Shown here: piece by piece, positions 41,164 through 49,458 of the stretch
Position numbering within the stretch: position 1 is the stretch's first letter
Layout of the letters: the number at the start of each line of letters is the position of its first letter
Assembly: GCA_963841715.1 (NCBI GenBank)
Contig: CAWJDP010000005.1
Location: forward strand, 62,001 to 126,000
DNA length: 64,000 nt
Reading direction: 5' to 3'
From: DASPWW01 sp963841715
GTDB lineage: Bacteria; Actinomycetota; Thermoleophilia; Solirubrobacterales; 70-9
The notes under the pieces: generated by a model
What the model was told of the DNA's origin: nothing
The model's input: only the letters and a program-made list of their open reading frames with translations
Databases searched by the model: none
Program-made: the position numbers and the translations under genes

Positions 41164-41802
41164 TTACACCGCGTCGAGCGCCTGGAGCTCGCTGCGGACG
41201 TGCCAGACGCGCTGAACGACAGTGATCGCGGTCAGCGCGACCATCGCGTAGATCGCCGGTGCGAGCAGCTCGATGTCAAAGAGACCGGCTCCCTTCGCGA
41301 ACACGAGCCCGATCGAGAGTATGACTACCCGAACCGGGCGCGTCGCCAGCCCGACCTTGCACTCGACGCCCAGCGCCTCCGCCCGCGCCCGCGTGTACGA
41401 GACCATCAGCGAACCGAGCACGACGAGCACACACGCGGCCGCCGGGATCTCGTCTCCGCGCTCGGCGAAGTACCAGGCGACGGCGGTCAGCACGATCCCC
41501 TCCTCGATCCGGTCGAGGGTCGAGTCGAGGAAGGCGCCGAACAGCGATCCCTTGCCCGACATCCGCGAATAGCGTCCGTCGAGGGTGTCCATGACCGAGC
41601 CGATGATGAACGCGAACCCACCGAGGACGAAGAGCTTCTGCGTGATCAGCACCGCGGCGGCGAAGTTGAGCACGAGCCCGGTCATCGATATCGCGTTCGG
41701 CGTCAGACGGGACTCGATCAGGCGGTCGCGCGCGTATGAGCGGAAGTCATCGGCCGTGCGGATCTGACGCCGCGGCGGCTTCGGCGGGGTCTCTGTGGCC
41801 AC
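41164..41802 (-). CDS. CDP-alcohol phosphatidyltransferase, probable phosphatidylinositol-phosphate synthase
   Basis: 212 residues from GTG 41802; the frame extends far upstream but that part overlaps the PAP2 gene. About six membrane helices. The active-site motif DxxDGxxxRxxxxxxxxGxxxDxxxD reads DTLDGRYSRMSGKGSLFGAF then LDSTLDR, complete. Its place directly upstream of ino1 and downstream (5 bp) of a PAP2 protein suggests the acceptor is inositol-1-phosphate (PgsA1/PIPS activity), which would yield phosphatidylinositol phosphate. Choline or glycerol-P cannot be excluded from sequence. Confidence 0.85.
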   Translation of the reverse strand: MATETPPKPPRRQIRTADDFRSYARDRLIESRLTPNAISMTGLVLNFAAAVLITQKLFVLGGFAFIIGSVMDTLDGRYSRMSGKGSLFGAFLDSTLDRIEEGIVLTAVAWYFAERGDEIPAAACVLVVLGSLMVSYTRARAEALGVECKVGLATRPVRVVILSIGLVFAKGAGLFDIELLAPAIYAMVALTAITVVQRVWHVRSELQALDAV

Positions 41803-41807
41803 CGACG

Positions 41808-42575
41808 CTAGGCGGTCGCCTCTTCGGCCGCCCGCCGCCACGACCACCCCTGCTCGAGCGCGCCGAGGCGATGCGCGACGACCGCGGAAGCGCCCGCGAC
41901 GAGCGCCCCGCAGGCGGCGTCGAACCAGTAGTGGTTTGCGGTCAGGACGATCACGAAGAAGACGATCACCGGGTAGACGGTCCACAGGCAGCGTCCGGGG
42001 AGATTGCGCGTCAAGCGTAGCCCGGGGATCGAGATCATGAGCGCGAAGGCGATGTGCATGCTCGGCACCGCCGCGTACGGGTTCACGAGCAGGCTGGAGA
42101 TGCCCGAGTCCTGCTGCACGTTGGTGAACCGCGCGATCGTGTCCGTGAAGCCCGCGTCGTGTACGAAGCGCGGCGGCGCGGTCGGGAACGCGGCGTAGCC
42201 GACGAGCGCCAACCCCATCGCGACCAGGAACATGTTGCGCACGAAGTAGAAGTGGTCGTTGCGCGCCAGATACAGCCAGATCAGGAAGGACGTCGTGACG
42301 ATGAAGTGGCTGTTCAGATACATCCAGTTCATGATGTCGATCAGCCAGTGGTCGCTCAGCGCCGCGTGCTGGAGATGGGGCTCGAAGAACAGTCCCAGGG
42401 ACCGCTCGAGGTGGATGACACGCTCGGCGTTGGCGAGCGCGAGGTGCTGCTTGCCGTCGACCATCCCGCGGACGAGCTGGTAGCCGTTGTAGGCGGCGAA
42501 GAACAGCAGCAGCTGCCGAAGTAGGTCGCCCCAACCCTTCGGAAGCCGGTCCCCTGTCGCTCTTAGCACACGCAC
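41808..42575 (-). CDS. PAP2/Aur1-like membrane phosphatase or inositol phosphotransferase
   Basis: 255 residues with about six helices. The PAP2_3 pattern is clear: AAFPTAPPRF, YAAVPSMHIAFALMISIPGL (catalytic SxH region) and LTANHYWFDAACGALVAGAS (catalytic His/Asp). Aur1/Ipt1 homologues use phosphoinositides. Given the neighbours it could dephosphorylate phosphatidylinositol phosphate to PI, or move the inositol-phosphate head group. Stop and next start are 5 bp apart, so the three genes probably form an operon. Confidence 0.87.
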   Translation of the reverse strand: MRVLRATGDRLPKGWGDLLRQLLLFFAAYNGYQLVRGMVDGKQHLALANAERVIHLERSLGLFFEPHLQHAALSDHWLIDIMNWMYLNSHFIVTTSFLIWLYLARNDHFYFVRNMFLVAMGLALVGYAAFPTAPPRFVHDAGFTDTIARFTNVQQDSGISSLLVNPYAAVPSMHIAFALMISIPGLRLTRNLPGRCLWTVYPVIVFFVIVLTANHYWFDAACGALVAGASAVVAHRLGALEQGWSWRRAAEEATA

Positions 42576-42626
42576 GATCGGTGATTGTATTCACCTCGTG
42601 AAGAGGCCTCGCCGCCCCGTATTTCG

Positions 42627-43523
42627 ATGACCGTCGTCTGCCTGGGAGAGGCGATCGTCGACCTCGTCTGTGAGCGACCCGTGGACTCGCTGGCCGACGC
42701 CGACGCGTTCCGCCCCCACTTCGGCGGAGCGCTCGCCAACGTCGCCGTCGCGTCCCGGCGCGCCGGGGCGGAAGCGGCGCTCGCCGGCGGGGTCGGCGAC
42801 GACGCCTGGGGACGATGGCTGCAGGGCGCGCTCGGCCGCGAGGGGATCGACGTCCGCTGGCACAACCTCGTCCCCGATGTCGCGACGCCGATCGCGTTCG
42901 TGACCTTCGACGCCTGCGGCGAGCCCGAGTTCCAGATCTACGGCGAGGCGATCGTCGCCGGCGTGCGATCACTCGCCGGCAAGGAGGAGGCGCTGATCGA
43001 CGCGGCCTCGGCGCTGGTCTTCGGCTCGAACACGCTCGTCGGCGAGCCCGAGCGCGCGCTCACGCTCGAGGCGCGGCGGCTGGCGATGCAGTCCGGGATC
43101 CCGGTGCTGTTCGACCCCAACCTGCGTCCGAACCGGTGGGCGAAGCTCGATCCCGCGATCGATATCTGCCGCGAGATGTGCGACGGCGCGTTCCTCGTCC
43201 GCGCGAACGCCAACGAGGCCCGCCTGCTCACCGGCGAGTCCGACCCCGCACAGGCCGCGGCGGAGATCTCGGCGCGCGGGGCGCGGGTAGCGGTCGTCAC
43301 CCGGGGGTCGGGCGGGGCCGTCGTCCGCGGCGCCGCCGAGGCGGAGGCTCCCGGGGTCTCGGTCGAGGTGACCTCGACGATGGGCGCGGGCGATGCGTTC
43401 ATGGGCGCCCTCGCCGCAGGGCTCGCAAGGCTCGACTGGGACGCCGCCCGGACCGACGAAGCTCTGCCCCCTGCGATCGAGGCGAGCGCCGAAGCGTGCA
43501 GGACCTGGGGCGCGCTCGACTAG
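42627..43523 (+). CDS. PfkB-family sugar kinase (fructokinase-like)
   Basis: 298 residues from ATG 42627. CLGEAIVDLVCERPVDSLAD, FGGALANVAVASRRAGAEAA and GGVGDDAWGRWLQGALGREG form the ribokinase-fold N-half. VLFDPNLRPNRW and the C-terminal TSTMGAGDAFMGALAAGLAR with the GAGD anion hole and catalytic Asp are present. Substrate not readable (fructose, ribose or another ketose likely). Divergent from the PAP2 gene. Its stop shares a CTAG with the convergent hydrolase. Confidence 0.92.
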   Translation: MTVVCLGEAIVDLVCERPVDSLADADAFRPHFGGALANVAVASRRAGAEAALAGGVGDDAWGRWLQGALGREGIDVRWHNLVPDVATPIAFVTFDACGEPEFQIYGEAIVAGVRSLAGKEEALIDAASALVFGSNTLVGEPERALTLEARRLAMQSGIPVLFDPNLRPNRWAKLDPAIDICREMCDGAFLVRANANEARLLTGESDPAQAAAEISARGARVAVVTRGSGGAVVRGAAEAEAPGVSVEVTSTMGAGDAFMGALAAGLARLDWDAARTDEALPPAIEASAEACRTWGALD

Positions 43524-44344
43524 GTGCCGTCGAGGAACGCGACCACGCGCTCGACGAGATCAGGGCGTTCGATCCACGGCCAGTGGCCGGCGTCGGGCAC
43601 GCTTACGAGCTCGGCGTTCGGGAGCCGCTCGGCGTAGCGGCGGCCGAACTCCGGCTCGATGTACGGATCGCCGACGCCCCAGACGACGAGCGCCGGGCAC
43701 GACAGGCGCTCGAGGTGCCGGCCCGCCGCCTCGAGCTCGTCCGGCGGCGCCGAGCGGTAGAGCAGCCGGGCGGCCCGCGTCATCCCGCGGTCGCGGTAGC
43801 GCCACATGCTGTCGACGAAGTCGCGCGGCATCTGCCGCCGGTCGGCGCGCGACTGGCTCAGCGCCAGCACCGCGCCGGCCCGAGTTGTCATCGCGTCGGC
43901 GAGCTCGCCGAGGCCTCGGCGGCGCCAGATCTGCGCCGCCCAGTGCCACCGGTATCCGGGCAGGAACGGCAGCACGTTGATCGCGACCAGCCGCCGCACC
44001 CGCTCGGGGGAGTCCTGAGCCGGAATCAGACCGACGACGCCCCAGTCGTGGGCGACGAGCGCGTAGTCGTCGATACCGAGCTGATCGAGGAACCGCGAGA
44101 AGAACCCGGCCTGACCGTGCATCGAGTAGTCGAACTCACGCGGGCTCGGGCGCTGTGAGCGGCCGAACCCCGGCATGTCGAACGCCACCGCGGGACCCCG
44201 CATCCGCTCGAGGAACGGGACCCAGTCGCCGGAGTGGGTCGGGTTGCCGTGGAGGAAGACGGCGGGGGGACCCTCACCCGGCACGCGCCGGCAGAAGGTC
44301 TCGATCCCGTCGACGACGATCGTCTCCTCTTCGATCCCTGACAT
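43520..44344 (-). CDS. Alpha/beta hydrolase (haloalkane-dehalogenase-like)
   Basis: 274 residues from ATG 44344; the longer frame is not needed. Oxyanion HGNPT (AVFLHGNPTHSGDWVPFLER), nucleophile elbow VAHDWGVVGL with Asp in place of Ser, and catalytic His in DAGHWPWIERP. HGNPT plus HDWG is the hallmark of haloalkane dehalogenases and related epoxide hydrolases; whether it dehalogenates is unknown. The product would be cytoplasmic. Confidence 0.87.
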   Translation of the reverse strand: MSGIEEETIVVDGIETFCRRVPGEGPPAVFLHGNPTHSGDWVPFLERMRGPAVAFDMPGFGRSQRPSPREFDYSMHGQAGFFSRFLDQLGIDDYALVAHDWGVVGLIPAQDSPERVRRLVAINVLPFLPGYRWHWAAQIWRRRGLGELADAMTTRAGAVLALSQSRADRRQMPRDFVDSMWRYRDRGMTRAARLLYRSAPPDELEAAGRHLERLSCPALVVWGVGDPYIEPEFGRRYAERLPNAELVSVPDAGHWPWIERPDLVERVVAFLDGT

Positions 44345-44366
44345 CGAACGAGCATATTCTCGCCGC

Positions 44367-45041
44367 GTGAATTGGCGGCGTCCATCGAAGCGCCGGGTGC
44401 TCGCGATTCGCGACCGCCTCCGAGAGCTGTACGGGATTCCGGACACCCGGCCGCACGGCCATCCGATCGCCGAGCTCGTGCGCACGATCCTGTCCCAGAA
44501 CACCAACGACCGCAACCGCGACGTCGCCTACTTCCGACTGCGGGAGCGGTTCCCGACCTGGGAGGAGGTCCGCGACGCGCCGCTTGACGCCGTCGAGGCG
44601 GCGATCCAACCCGGCGGGCTCGCGCTGACGAAGGCGCCGCGGATCCAGGACGCGCTGCGGGAGATCGGCAACGAACGCGGCGAGCCCGACCTCGACTGGC
44701 TCGAGGACGCGCCCCGCGACGAGGCGATCGAATATCTCACCGCGCTGCCGGGGGTGGGGCGAAAGACGGCGGCCTGCGTGCTGATCTTCAGCTTCGGCCG
44801 TCCCGAGATCCCTGTCGACACCCACGTCGAGCGGGTCGGCAAGCGGCTCGGGCTGATCGACCCCAGGGCCTCGTTCGAGCGCGCCCACGACGAGATCCGC
44901 GAGGTAGCCGCGCCCGAGGACGCGTGGGAGCTGCACATCAACCTGATCCAGCACGGCCGCGCTGTCTGCCGCCCACGCCCTCGCTGCGGGGAGTGCGCGC
45001 TGCGCCGGATGTGCCCGTATTGGCGGACGTTGGCGCGCTAG
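44367..45041 (+). CDS. Endonuclease III-like DNA glycosylase (HhH-GPD)
   Basis: 224 residues from GTG 44367. The HhH-GPD fold has ELVRTILSQNTNDRN, the helix-hairpin-helix with catalytic Lys (YLTALPGVGRKTAACVL), the catalytic Asp in IPVDTHVERVGKRL, and a C-terminal [4Fe-4S] loop (CRPRPRCGECALRRMC) with C-x5-C-x2-C-x5-C, one residue shorter than the usual C-x6 spacing. It likely removes oxidised pyrimidines. It is divergent from the hydrolase gene with 22 bp between starts. Confidence 0.9.
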   Translation: MNWRRPSKRRVLAIRDRLRELYGIPDTRPHGHPIAELVRTILSQNTNDRNRDVAYFRLRERFPTWEEVRDAPLDAVEAAIQPGGLALTKAPRIQDALREIGNERGEPDLDWLEDAPRDEAIEYLTALPGVGRKTAACVLIFSFGRPEIPVDTHVERVGKRLGLIDPRASFERAHDEIREVAAPEDAWELHINLIQHGRAVCRPRPRCGECALRRMCPYWRTLAR

Positions 45042-45143
45042 ACGCCCACTCCTGCAACCATGCGGGTTCACGGACGGTTAACAAATTGGATGGAGGCAGC
45101 CGCTCTCCGGAGCGGACCGGTCCGATCCACGAGGAGGTAGATC

Positions 45144-46319
45144 TTGACTCGCTTTGGGAAGCCCGCTGGGTTGCTGCTCGCGCTCGTCGCTCTGTGCGCG
45201 CTCGCGATCCCGGCGACCGCGGGCGCGAAGAAGAACAAAAAGGCCCAGAAGGTCACGGTGATGACCCGCAACAACTATCTCGGTGCCGATCTGACGCCGG
45301 CACTCGAGGCGCCGAACGCGGGCGCGTTCCTGACCGCGGCCGGCGAGGTCGTGAACCAGGTCCACGCGACCAAGTACCCGTCGGTTCGCGCGGCGGCGAT
45401 CGCGGCTGAGATCAAGAAGCGCAAGCCCGATCTCGTCGGCCTGCAGGAGATGGCGTGGTGGCGCTACGCGCCGACCGACTTCTCGGTCATCCCGCCTGGC
45501 AAGCCGAAGGCGACGCAGACCGACCCCGAGGGCGGTGATTTCCTCTCGGACCTCGTTACGAACCTCAACGGCGGCGGCAAGAAGCTCCGGTACAAGATCG
45601 CCGTGTCGAAGGACGAGTTCGACTTCGAGACGCCAATCGTCGGGGACACGTCCTCGCTCGGGGCGAACCACAACGAGCGACTGACGATGCGCGACGCGAT
45701 CCTCGTCAAGAAGGGCAGCGGGATCAAGACCTCGAAGCCCACCAGCGGCACGTACAACACGCTGCTGCAGGAGACCGTTGCCGGAGGCATCGCCACCCTC
45801 CCCGTGACGCGAGGCTGGACCGCCGTCCAGGTCAAGGACGGGAAGAAGAAGTTCCGCTTCGTGAACACGCACCTCGAGGCGTTCGACAGTGCCGCGAGCA
45901 ACCCGACGAACCAGAACACCTCGCTCGGCAAGGGCGACATCCGCGCCGCGCAGGCGACGCAGCTCGTCGGGTCGGGTGGTGCAGCGGCCAGCAAAAAGCC
46001 CGTGATCCTGGCCGGGGACATGAACTCGGACGACAACACCGTCCAGGACAACGGCGACCGCAACGCGTACAAGGCGCTGCTCGCCGGAGGGTTCAGCGAG
46101 CGCAGCACCGACAACCCGCTCGGCTGCTGCCTCAACGACCCGTTCCTGGTCGGCGGTCCGAACTCGATTCAGGACTTCGACCACCAGGTCGATCACGTCC
46201 TCACGAACAAGCCGAAGAAGATCAAGTTCAAGAAGGGGTTCGTCGACGGGCGCGAGCCGGTCAACGGCCTGTACCCGTCCGACCACGCCGCGCTGACGAG
46301 CGTGCTGAAGGTCAAGTAG
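45144..46319 (+). CDS. Secreted EEP-family phosphatase/nuclease
   Basis: 391 residues from TTG 45144 with GAGGAGG upstream and a signal peptide (LLLALVALCALAIPATAGAK). Fold motifs are in order: VMTRNNYLGADLTPAL, LVGLQEMAWWRY, RDAILVKKGS, FVNTHLEAFD, PVILAGDMNSDD, DHQVDHVLTN and SDHAALTSVLKV. No anchor is seen. Substrate unknown (extracellular DNA, lipid-phosphate). The 45042-45143 leader contains GGTTAAC and a small GAGCGG hairpin of unclear meaning. Confidence 0.87.
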   Translation: MTRFGKPAGLLLALVALCALAIPATAGAKKNKKAQKVTVMTRNNYLGADLTPALEAPNAGAFLTAAGEVVNQVHATKYPSVRAAAIAAEIKKRKPDLVGLQEMAWWRYAPTDFSVIPPGKPKATQTDPEGGDFLSDLVTNLNGGGKKLRYKIAVSKDEFDFETPIVGDTSSLGANHNERLTMRDAILVKKGSGIKTSKPTSGTYNTLLQETVAGGIATLPVTRGWTAVQVKDGKKKFRFVNTHLEAFDSAASNPTNQNTSLGKGDIRAAQATQLVGSGGAAASKKPVILAGDMNSDDNTVQDNGDRNAYKALLAGGFSERSTDNPLGCCLNDPFLVGGPNSIQDFDHQVDHVLTNKPKKIKFKKGFVDGREPVNGLYPSDHAALTSVLKVK

Positions 46320-46349
46320 CGGACGAGCCCGAATAGAACGGGCGTTATT

Positions 46350-46383
46350 GCGGCCGGCGCCTCTGAATTAGGGCGCCGGCCGC
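46350..46383 (+). terminator. 12-bp GC-only hairpin after the secreted EEP gene
   Basis: GCGGCCGGCGCC (46350-46361) and GGCGCCGGCCGC (46372-46383) form a perfect stem with a 10-nt loop, 31 bp after the stop codon. No T-run follows, as is common in high-GC genomes. Confidence 0.65.
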
Positions 46384-46413
46384 GCTCGTTCCGGCGGCAG
46401 GCCGGGAAGTAGT

Positions 46414-46797
46414 ATGCGCGGCGCCGTGAGCAAGCGCACGTTCATCTGGTTCGGGATCTTCCTCGCCGTGTTCGCGATCGGGATCCCGGCGTGGGCCCTG
46501 TTCAAGGGGGGCAGCGCCGACTCCTCGCCGGAGAAGGTCGCCGCGTCGGATCAGACCGCAAAGGACCTGTTCCAAACCAACTGCGGCTCCTGCCACACGC
46601 TCGCCCGCGCCGGCACCGACGGGATCGTCGGGCCCAACCTCGACACGCTGCTCGGCGGCGGCACCCCGCAGGCGAACAAGCAGCGGGTCGAGAATGCGGT
46701 CTCGAACGGGATCAACGGGCGGATGCCGAAGGGCATCCTCCAGGGCGCGGACGAGCAGAAGGTCGCCGACTTCGTCGCCCGGGTCGCGGGGCAGTAG
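46414..46797 (+). CDS. Membrane-anchored class I cytochrome c
   Basis: 127 residues (ATG 46414; GTG 46426 also possible). N-terminal helix (FIWFGIFLAVFAIGIPAWAL) as uncleaved anchor, then a single heme domain: NCGSCHTLARAG with CxxCH, GPNL and the axial Met in GRMPKGIL. Typical of a small diheme-free electron carrier facing the outside. It precedes dnaK by 148 bp, with no functional link evident. Confidence 0.9.
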   Translation: MRGAVSKRTFIWFGIFLAVFAIGIPAWALFKGGSADSSPEKVAASDQTAKDLFQTNCGSCHTLARAGTDGIVGPNLDTLLGGGTPQANKQRVENAVSNGINGRMPKGILQGADEQKVADFVARVAGQ

Positions 46798-46945
46798 CTC
46801 AGACCTCAGACTGCAGAAATCAGACGTCAGAGGTTGGCTGGAATGTGCCCGACGCCTGATGCCGGTGCCTGAAGTCCGATTCGGATCTGCTACGCTCAGA
46901 CTCAGATTTGTTGCATACCAACTTAGGAAGCTGGAGGAATAGCTA

Positions 46946-48859
46946 GTGGCGAAGACGATCGGAATCGACCTCGGAACGACCAACTCGGCGGTCGCCGTGC
47001 TCGAAGGCGACGAGCCGACTGTGCTCGAGAACGCCGAGGGCGGGCGCGTGACTCCGTCGGTGGTCGCGTTCACGGAGGGCGGTGAGCGCCTCGTCGGCAC
47101 GGTCGCCAGGCGCCAGGCCGTGATGAACCCCGAGAACACGATCTTCTCGATCAAGCGGTTCATGGGCCGCAAGGTGTCGGAGGTCGCCGAGGAGGAAAAG
47201 ATCGTCCCCTACAAGGTCGTCGCCGGGCCCAACAACGACGTCCGGGTCGAGGTCCGCGGCAAGCAGTACTCGCCGCCCGAGATCTCGGCGATGATCCTCC
47301 AGAAGCTGAAGGCCGACGCCGAGCAGAAGCTCGGGCAGAAGGTCGACTCGGCGGTGATCACAGTCCCCGCCTACTTCAACGACGATCAGCGCCAGGCGAC
47401 GAAGGACGCCGGCAAGATCGCCGGGCTCGAGGTGAAGCGGATCATCAACGAGCCGACCGCGGCGTCGCTCGCCTACGGGCTCGACAAGGAATCCGACCAG
47501 ACGATTCTCGTCTTCGACCTCGGCGGCGGGACGTTCGACGTCTCGGTGCTCGAGATCGGCGACGGCGTGTTCGAGGTCAAGTCGACCGCGGGCGACAACC
47601 ACCTCGGCGGCGACAACTGGGACAAGGCGATCGTCGACTGGATGGTCGCCGAATTCAAGAGGGACCAGGGCATCGACCTGTCCGAGGACAAGAACTCGCT
47701 GCAGCGCCTCTACGAGGCCGCGGAGAAGGCGAAGATCGAGCTCTCGACGACCCAGGAGGCACAGATCAGCCTCCCGTTCATCACCGCGACCGACGCGGGC
47801 CCGAAGCATCTCGAGATGAGGCTCAGCCGGGCGAAGCTGAACGAGCTCACTGACGATCTGCTGAAGCGCGTCGTCTCACCGGTCAAGCAGGCGCTCTCCG
47901 ACGCCGGCGGCGCCGAGGTCGACCACGTCGTGCTCGTCGGCGGGATGACGCGCATGCCCGCCGTCCAGGAGCGCGTCAAGGAGCTCGTGGGCAAGGAGCC
48001 GCACCAGGGCGTGAACCCGGACGAGGTCGTCGCCGTCGGCGCCGCGATCCAGGCCGGCGTTCTCGCCGGTGACGTCAAGGACGTCCTGCTGCTCGACGTC
48101 ACGCCGCTGTCGCTCGGGATCGAGACCAAGGGCGGCGTGTTCACGAAGCTGATCGAGCGCAACACAACGATCCCGACGCGCAAGTCGGAGATCTTCTCGA
48201 CGGCCGATGACAACCAGCCGTCGGTCGAGGTCCACGTCCTCCAGGGGGAGCGCGAGATGGCAAGCGGCAACAAGAGCCTGGGCAAGTTCCAGCTCACCGG
48301 GATCCCCCCGGCGCCGCGCGGGATGCCGCAGATCGAGGTCACGTTCGACATCGACGCCGATGGCATCCTCAACGTCTCCGCGAAGGACCTCGGGACCGGC
48401 AAGGAGCAGAAGATCGAGATCGCCGGCGGCTCCGGGCTCGGCGAGTCCGAGGTCGAGCAGATGATCAAGGACGCCGAGGCGCACGCCGACGAGGACCGCA
48501 AGCAGCGCGAGCTGGCAGAGGCCAGGAATACCGGCGAGAACGCCGCCTACCAGGCCGAGAAGCAGCTCACCGAGCTCGGCGACCAGGTCGATGAGAGCGC
48601 GAAGTCCGAGATCAACTCGGCGGTCTCCGAGCTCAAGGCCGCGCTCGAGTCCGACGATCCCGACGAGATCAAGGCGAAGACGGAGGCCGTTCAGGCGGCC
48701 TTCCACAAGGTCTCGGAGCAGGTCTACCAGGCCGCGCAGGCCCAACAGCAGGCCGCCGGGCCGGACGGCGACGGTGCCGGTGACGGCGCCGGGCCAGCCT
48801 CCGAGGACGAGGAAGAGGTCGTCGACGCCGAGGTCGTCGACGACGATCGCCAGTCCTGA
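46946..48859 (+). CDS. dnaK: Chaperone DnaK (Hsp70)
   Basis: 637 residues from GTG 46946. IGIDLGTTNSAVAVLEGDEP starts the ATPase domain; IINEPTAASLAYGLD, VFDLGGGTFDVSVLEI and VVLVGGMTRMPAVQERVKEL follow. DVTPLSLGIETKGG begins the substrate-binding domain, and the disordered lid tail ends EEEVVDAEVVDD. First gene of a heat-shock operon with grpE, dnaJ, hspR and clpB. I see no canonical HAIR operator in the 148 bp upstream, which instead holds several CTCAGAC-like short repeats. Confidence 0.98.
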   Translation: MAKTIGIDLGTTNSAVAVLEGDEPTVLENAEGGRVTPSVVAFTEGGERLVGTVARRQAVMNPENTIFSIKRFMGRKVSEVAEEEKIVPYKVVAGPNNDVRVEVRGKQYSPPEISAMILQKLKADAEQKLGQKVDSAVITVPAYFNDDQRQATKDAGKIAGLEVKRIINEPTAASLAYGLDKESDQTILVFDLGGGTFDVSVLEIGDGVFEVKSTAGDNHLGGDNWDKAIVDWMVAEFKRDQGIDLSEDKNSLQRLYEAAEKAKIELSTTQEAQISLPFITATDAGPKHLEMRLSRAKLNELTDDLLKRVVSPVKQALSDAGGAEVDHVVLVGGMTRMPAVQERVKELVGKEPHQGVNPDEVVAVGAAIQAGVLAGDVKDVLLLDVTPLSLGIETKGGVFTKLIERNTTIPTRKSEIFSTADDNQPSVEVHVLQGEREMASGNKSLGKFQLTGIPPAPRGMPQIEVTFDIDADGILNVSAKDLGTGKEQKIEIAGGSGLGESEVEQMIKDAEAHADEDRKQRELAEARNTGENAAYQAEKQLTELGDQVDESAKSEINSAVSELKAALESDDPDEIKAKTEAVQAAFHKVSEQVYQAAQAQQQAAGPDGDGAGDGAGPASEDEEEVVDAEVVDDDRQS

Positions 48860-48878
48860 GCGGCGCGCGGTCTGAACG

Positions 48879-49448
48879 ATGGGCAAGGAGGGCGCACCCC
48901 CGCAGTCGTCGCGCGAGCCCGATGACGGGCGCGCGGCCGAGGAGGGGCAGCGGGTCGAGGAGGACATCGACCAGCTGCTCGACGAGACTCGCAAGGAGCG
49001 TGACGAGTACCTCGAGCTCGCGCGGCGGACGAAGGCGGACTTCGAGAACTACCGGCGCCGCGCCGCCGAGGACGCCAGCGGCGCCGAGGTCCGCGGGCGC
49101 GCCGAGCTCTCGCGGCAGCTGGTTCCCGTGCTCGACAACCTCGAGCGCGCGCTCGTCGCGGCGGGGATCGACCCGACGACCGATGACAACGAGGACGCAG
49201 AGGCCGACGGAGCCGGCCTCGCCCACGGCGTGCGGCTCGTCTATCGCGAGCTTCGTGACGCGCTGACGCGCGCCGGGCTCGAGGCCTACGACCCCGAGGG
49301 AGAGCGCTTCGACCCCGAGTGGCACGAGGCGCTCGCGACCCGTCCTCAGGAGGGTGTGGACTCGGGTGTCGTGCTGGAGACAGTCGAGCGCGGCTACCGG
49401 CTCGGCGAGCAGGTGATGCGGCCCGCCCGCGTCGTTGTCAGCCAGTAA
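48879..49448 (+). CDS. grpE: Nucleotide exchange factor GrpE
   Basis: 189 residues. Coiled-coil N-half (EEDIDQLLDETRKERDEYLE, ADFENYRRRAAEDASG), then the beta-domain with FDPEWHEALATRP and the closing VLETVERGYRLGEQVMRPAR. Accelerates ADP release from DnaK. It is 19 bp after dnaK and 10 bp before dnaJ. Confidence 0.96.
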   Translation: MGKEGAPPQSSREPDDGRAAEEGQRVEEDIDQLLDETRKERDEYLELARRTKADFENYRRRAAEDASGAEVRGRAELSRQLVPVLDNLERALVAAGIDPTTDDNEDAEADGAGLAHGVRLVYRELRDALTRAGLEAYDPEGERFDPEWHEALATRPQEGVDSGVVLETVERGYRLGEQVMRPARVVVSQ

Positions 49449-49458
49449 GGGGGCGGGA

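Noticed and set aside
46798..46945. HAIR operator (CTTGAGT-N7-ACTCAAG) before dnaK
   Set aside because: hspR is present and one would expect it, but no match was found; only short CTCAGAC/TCAGACG repeats are seen, not enough to claim an operator.
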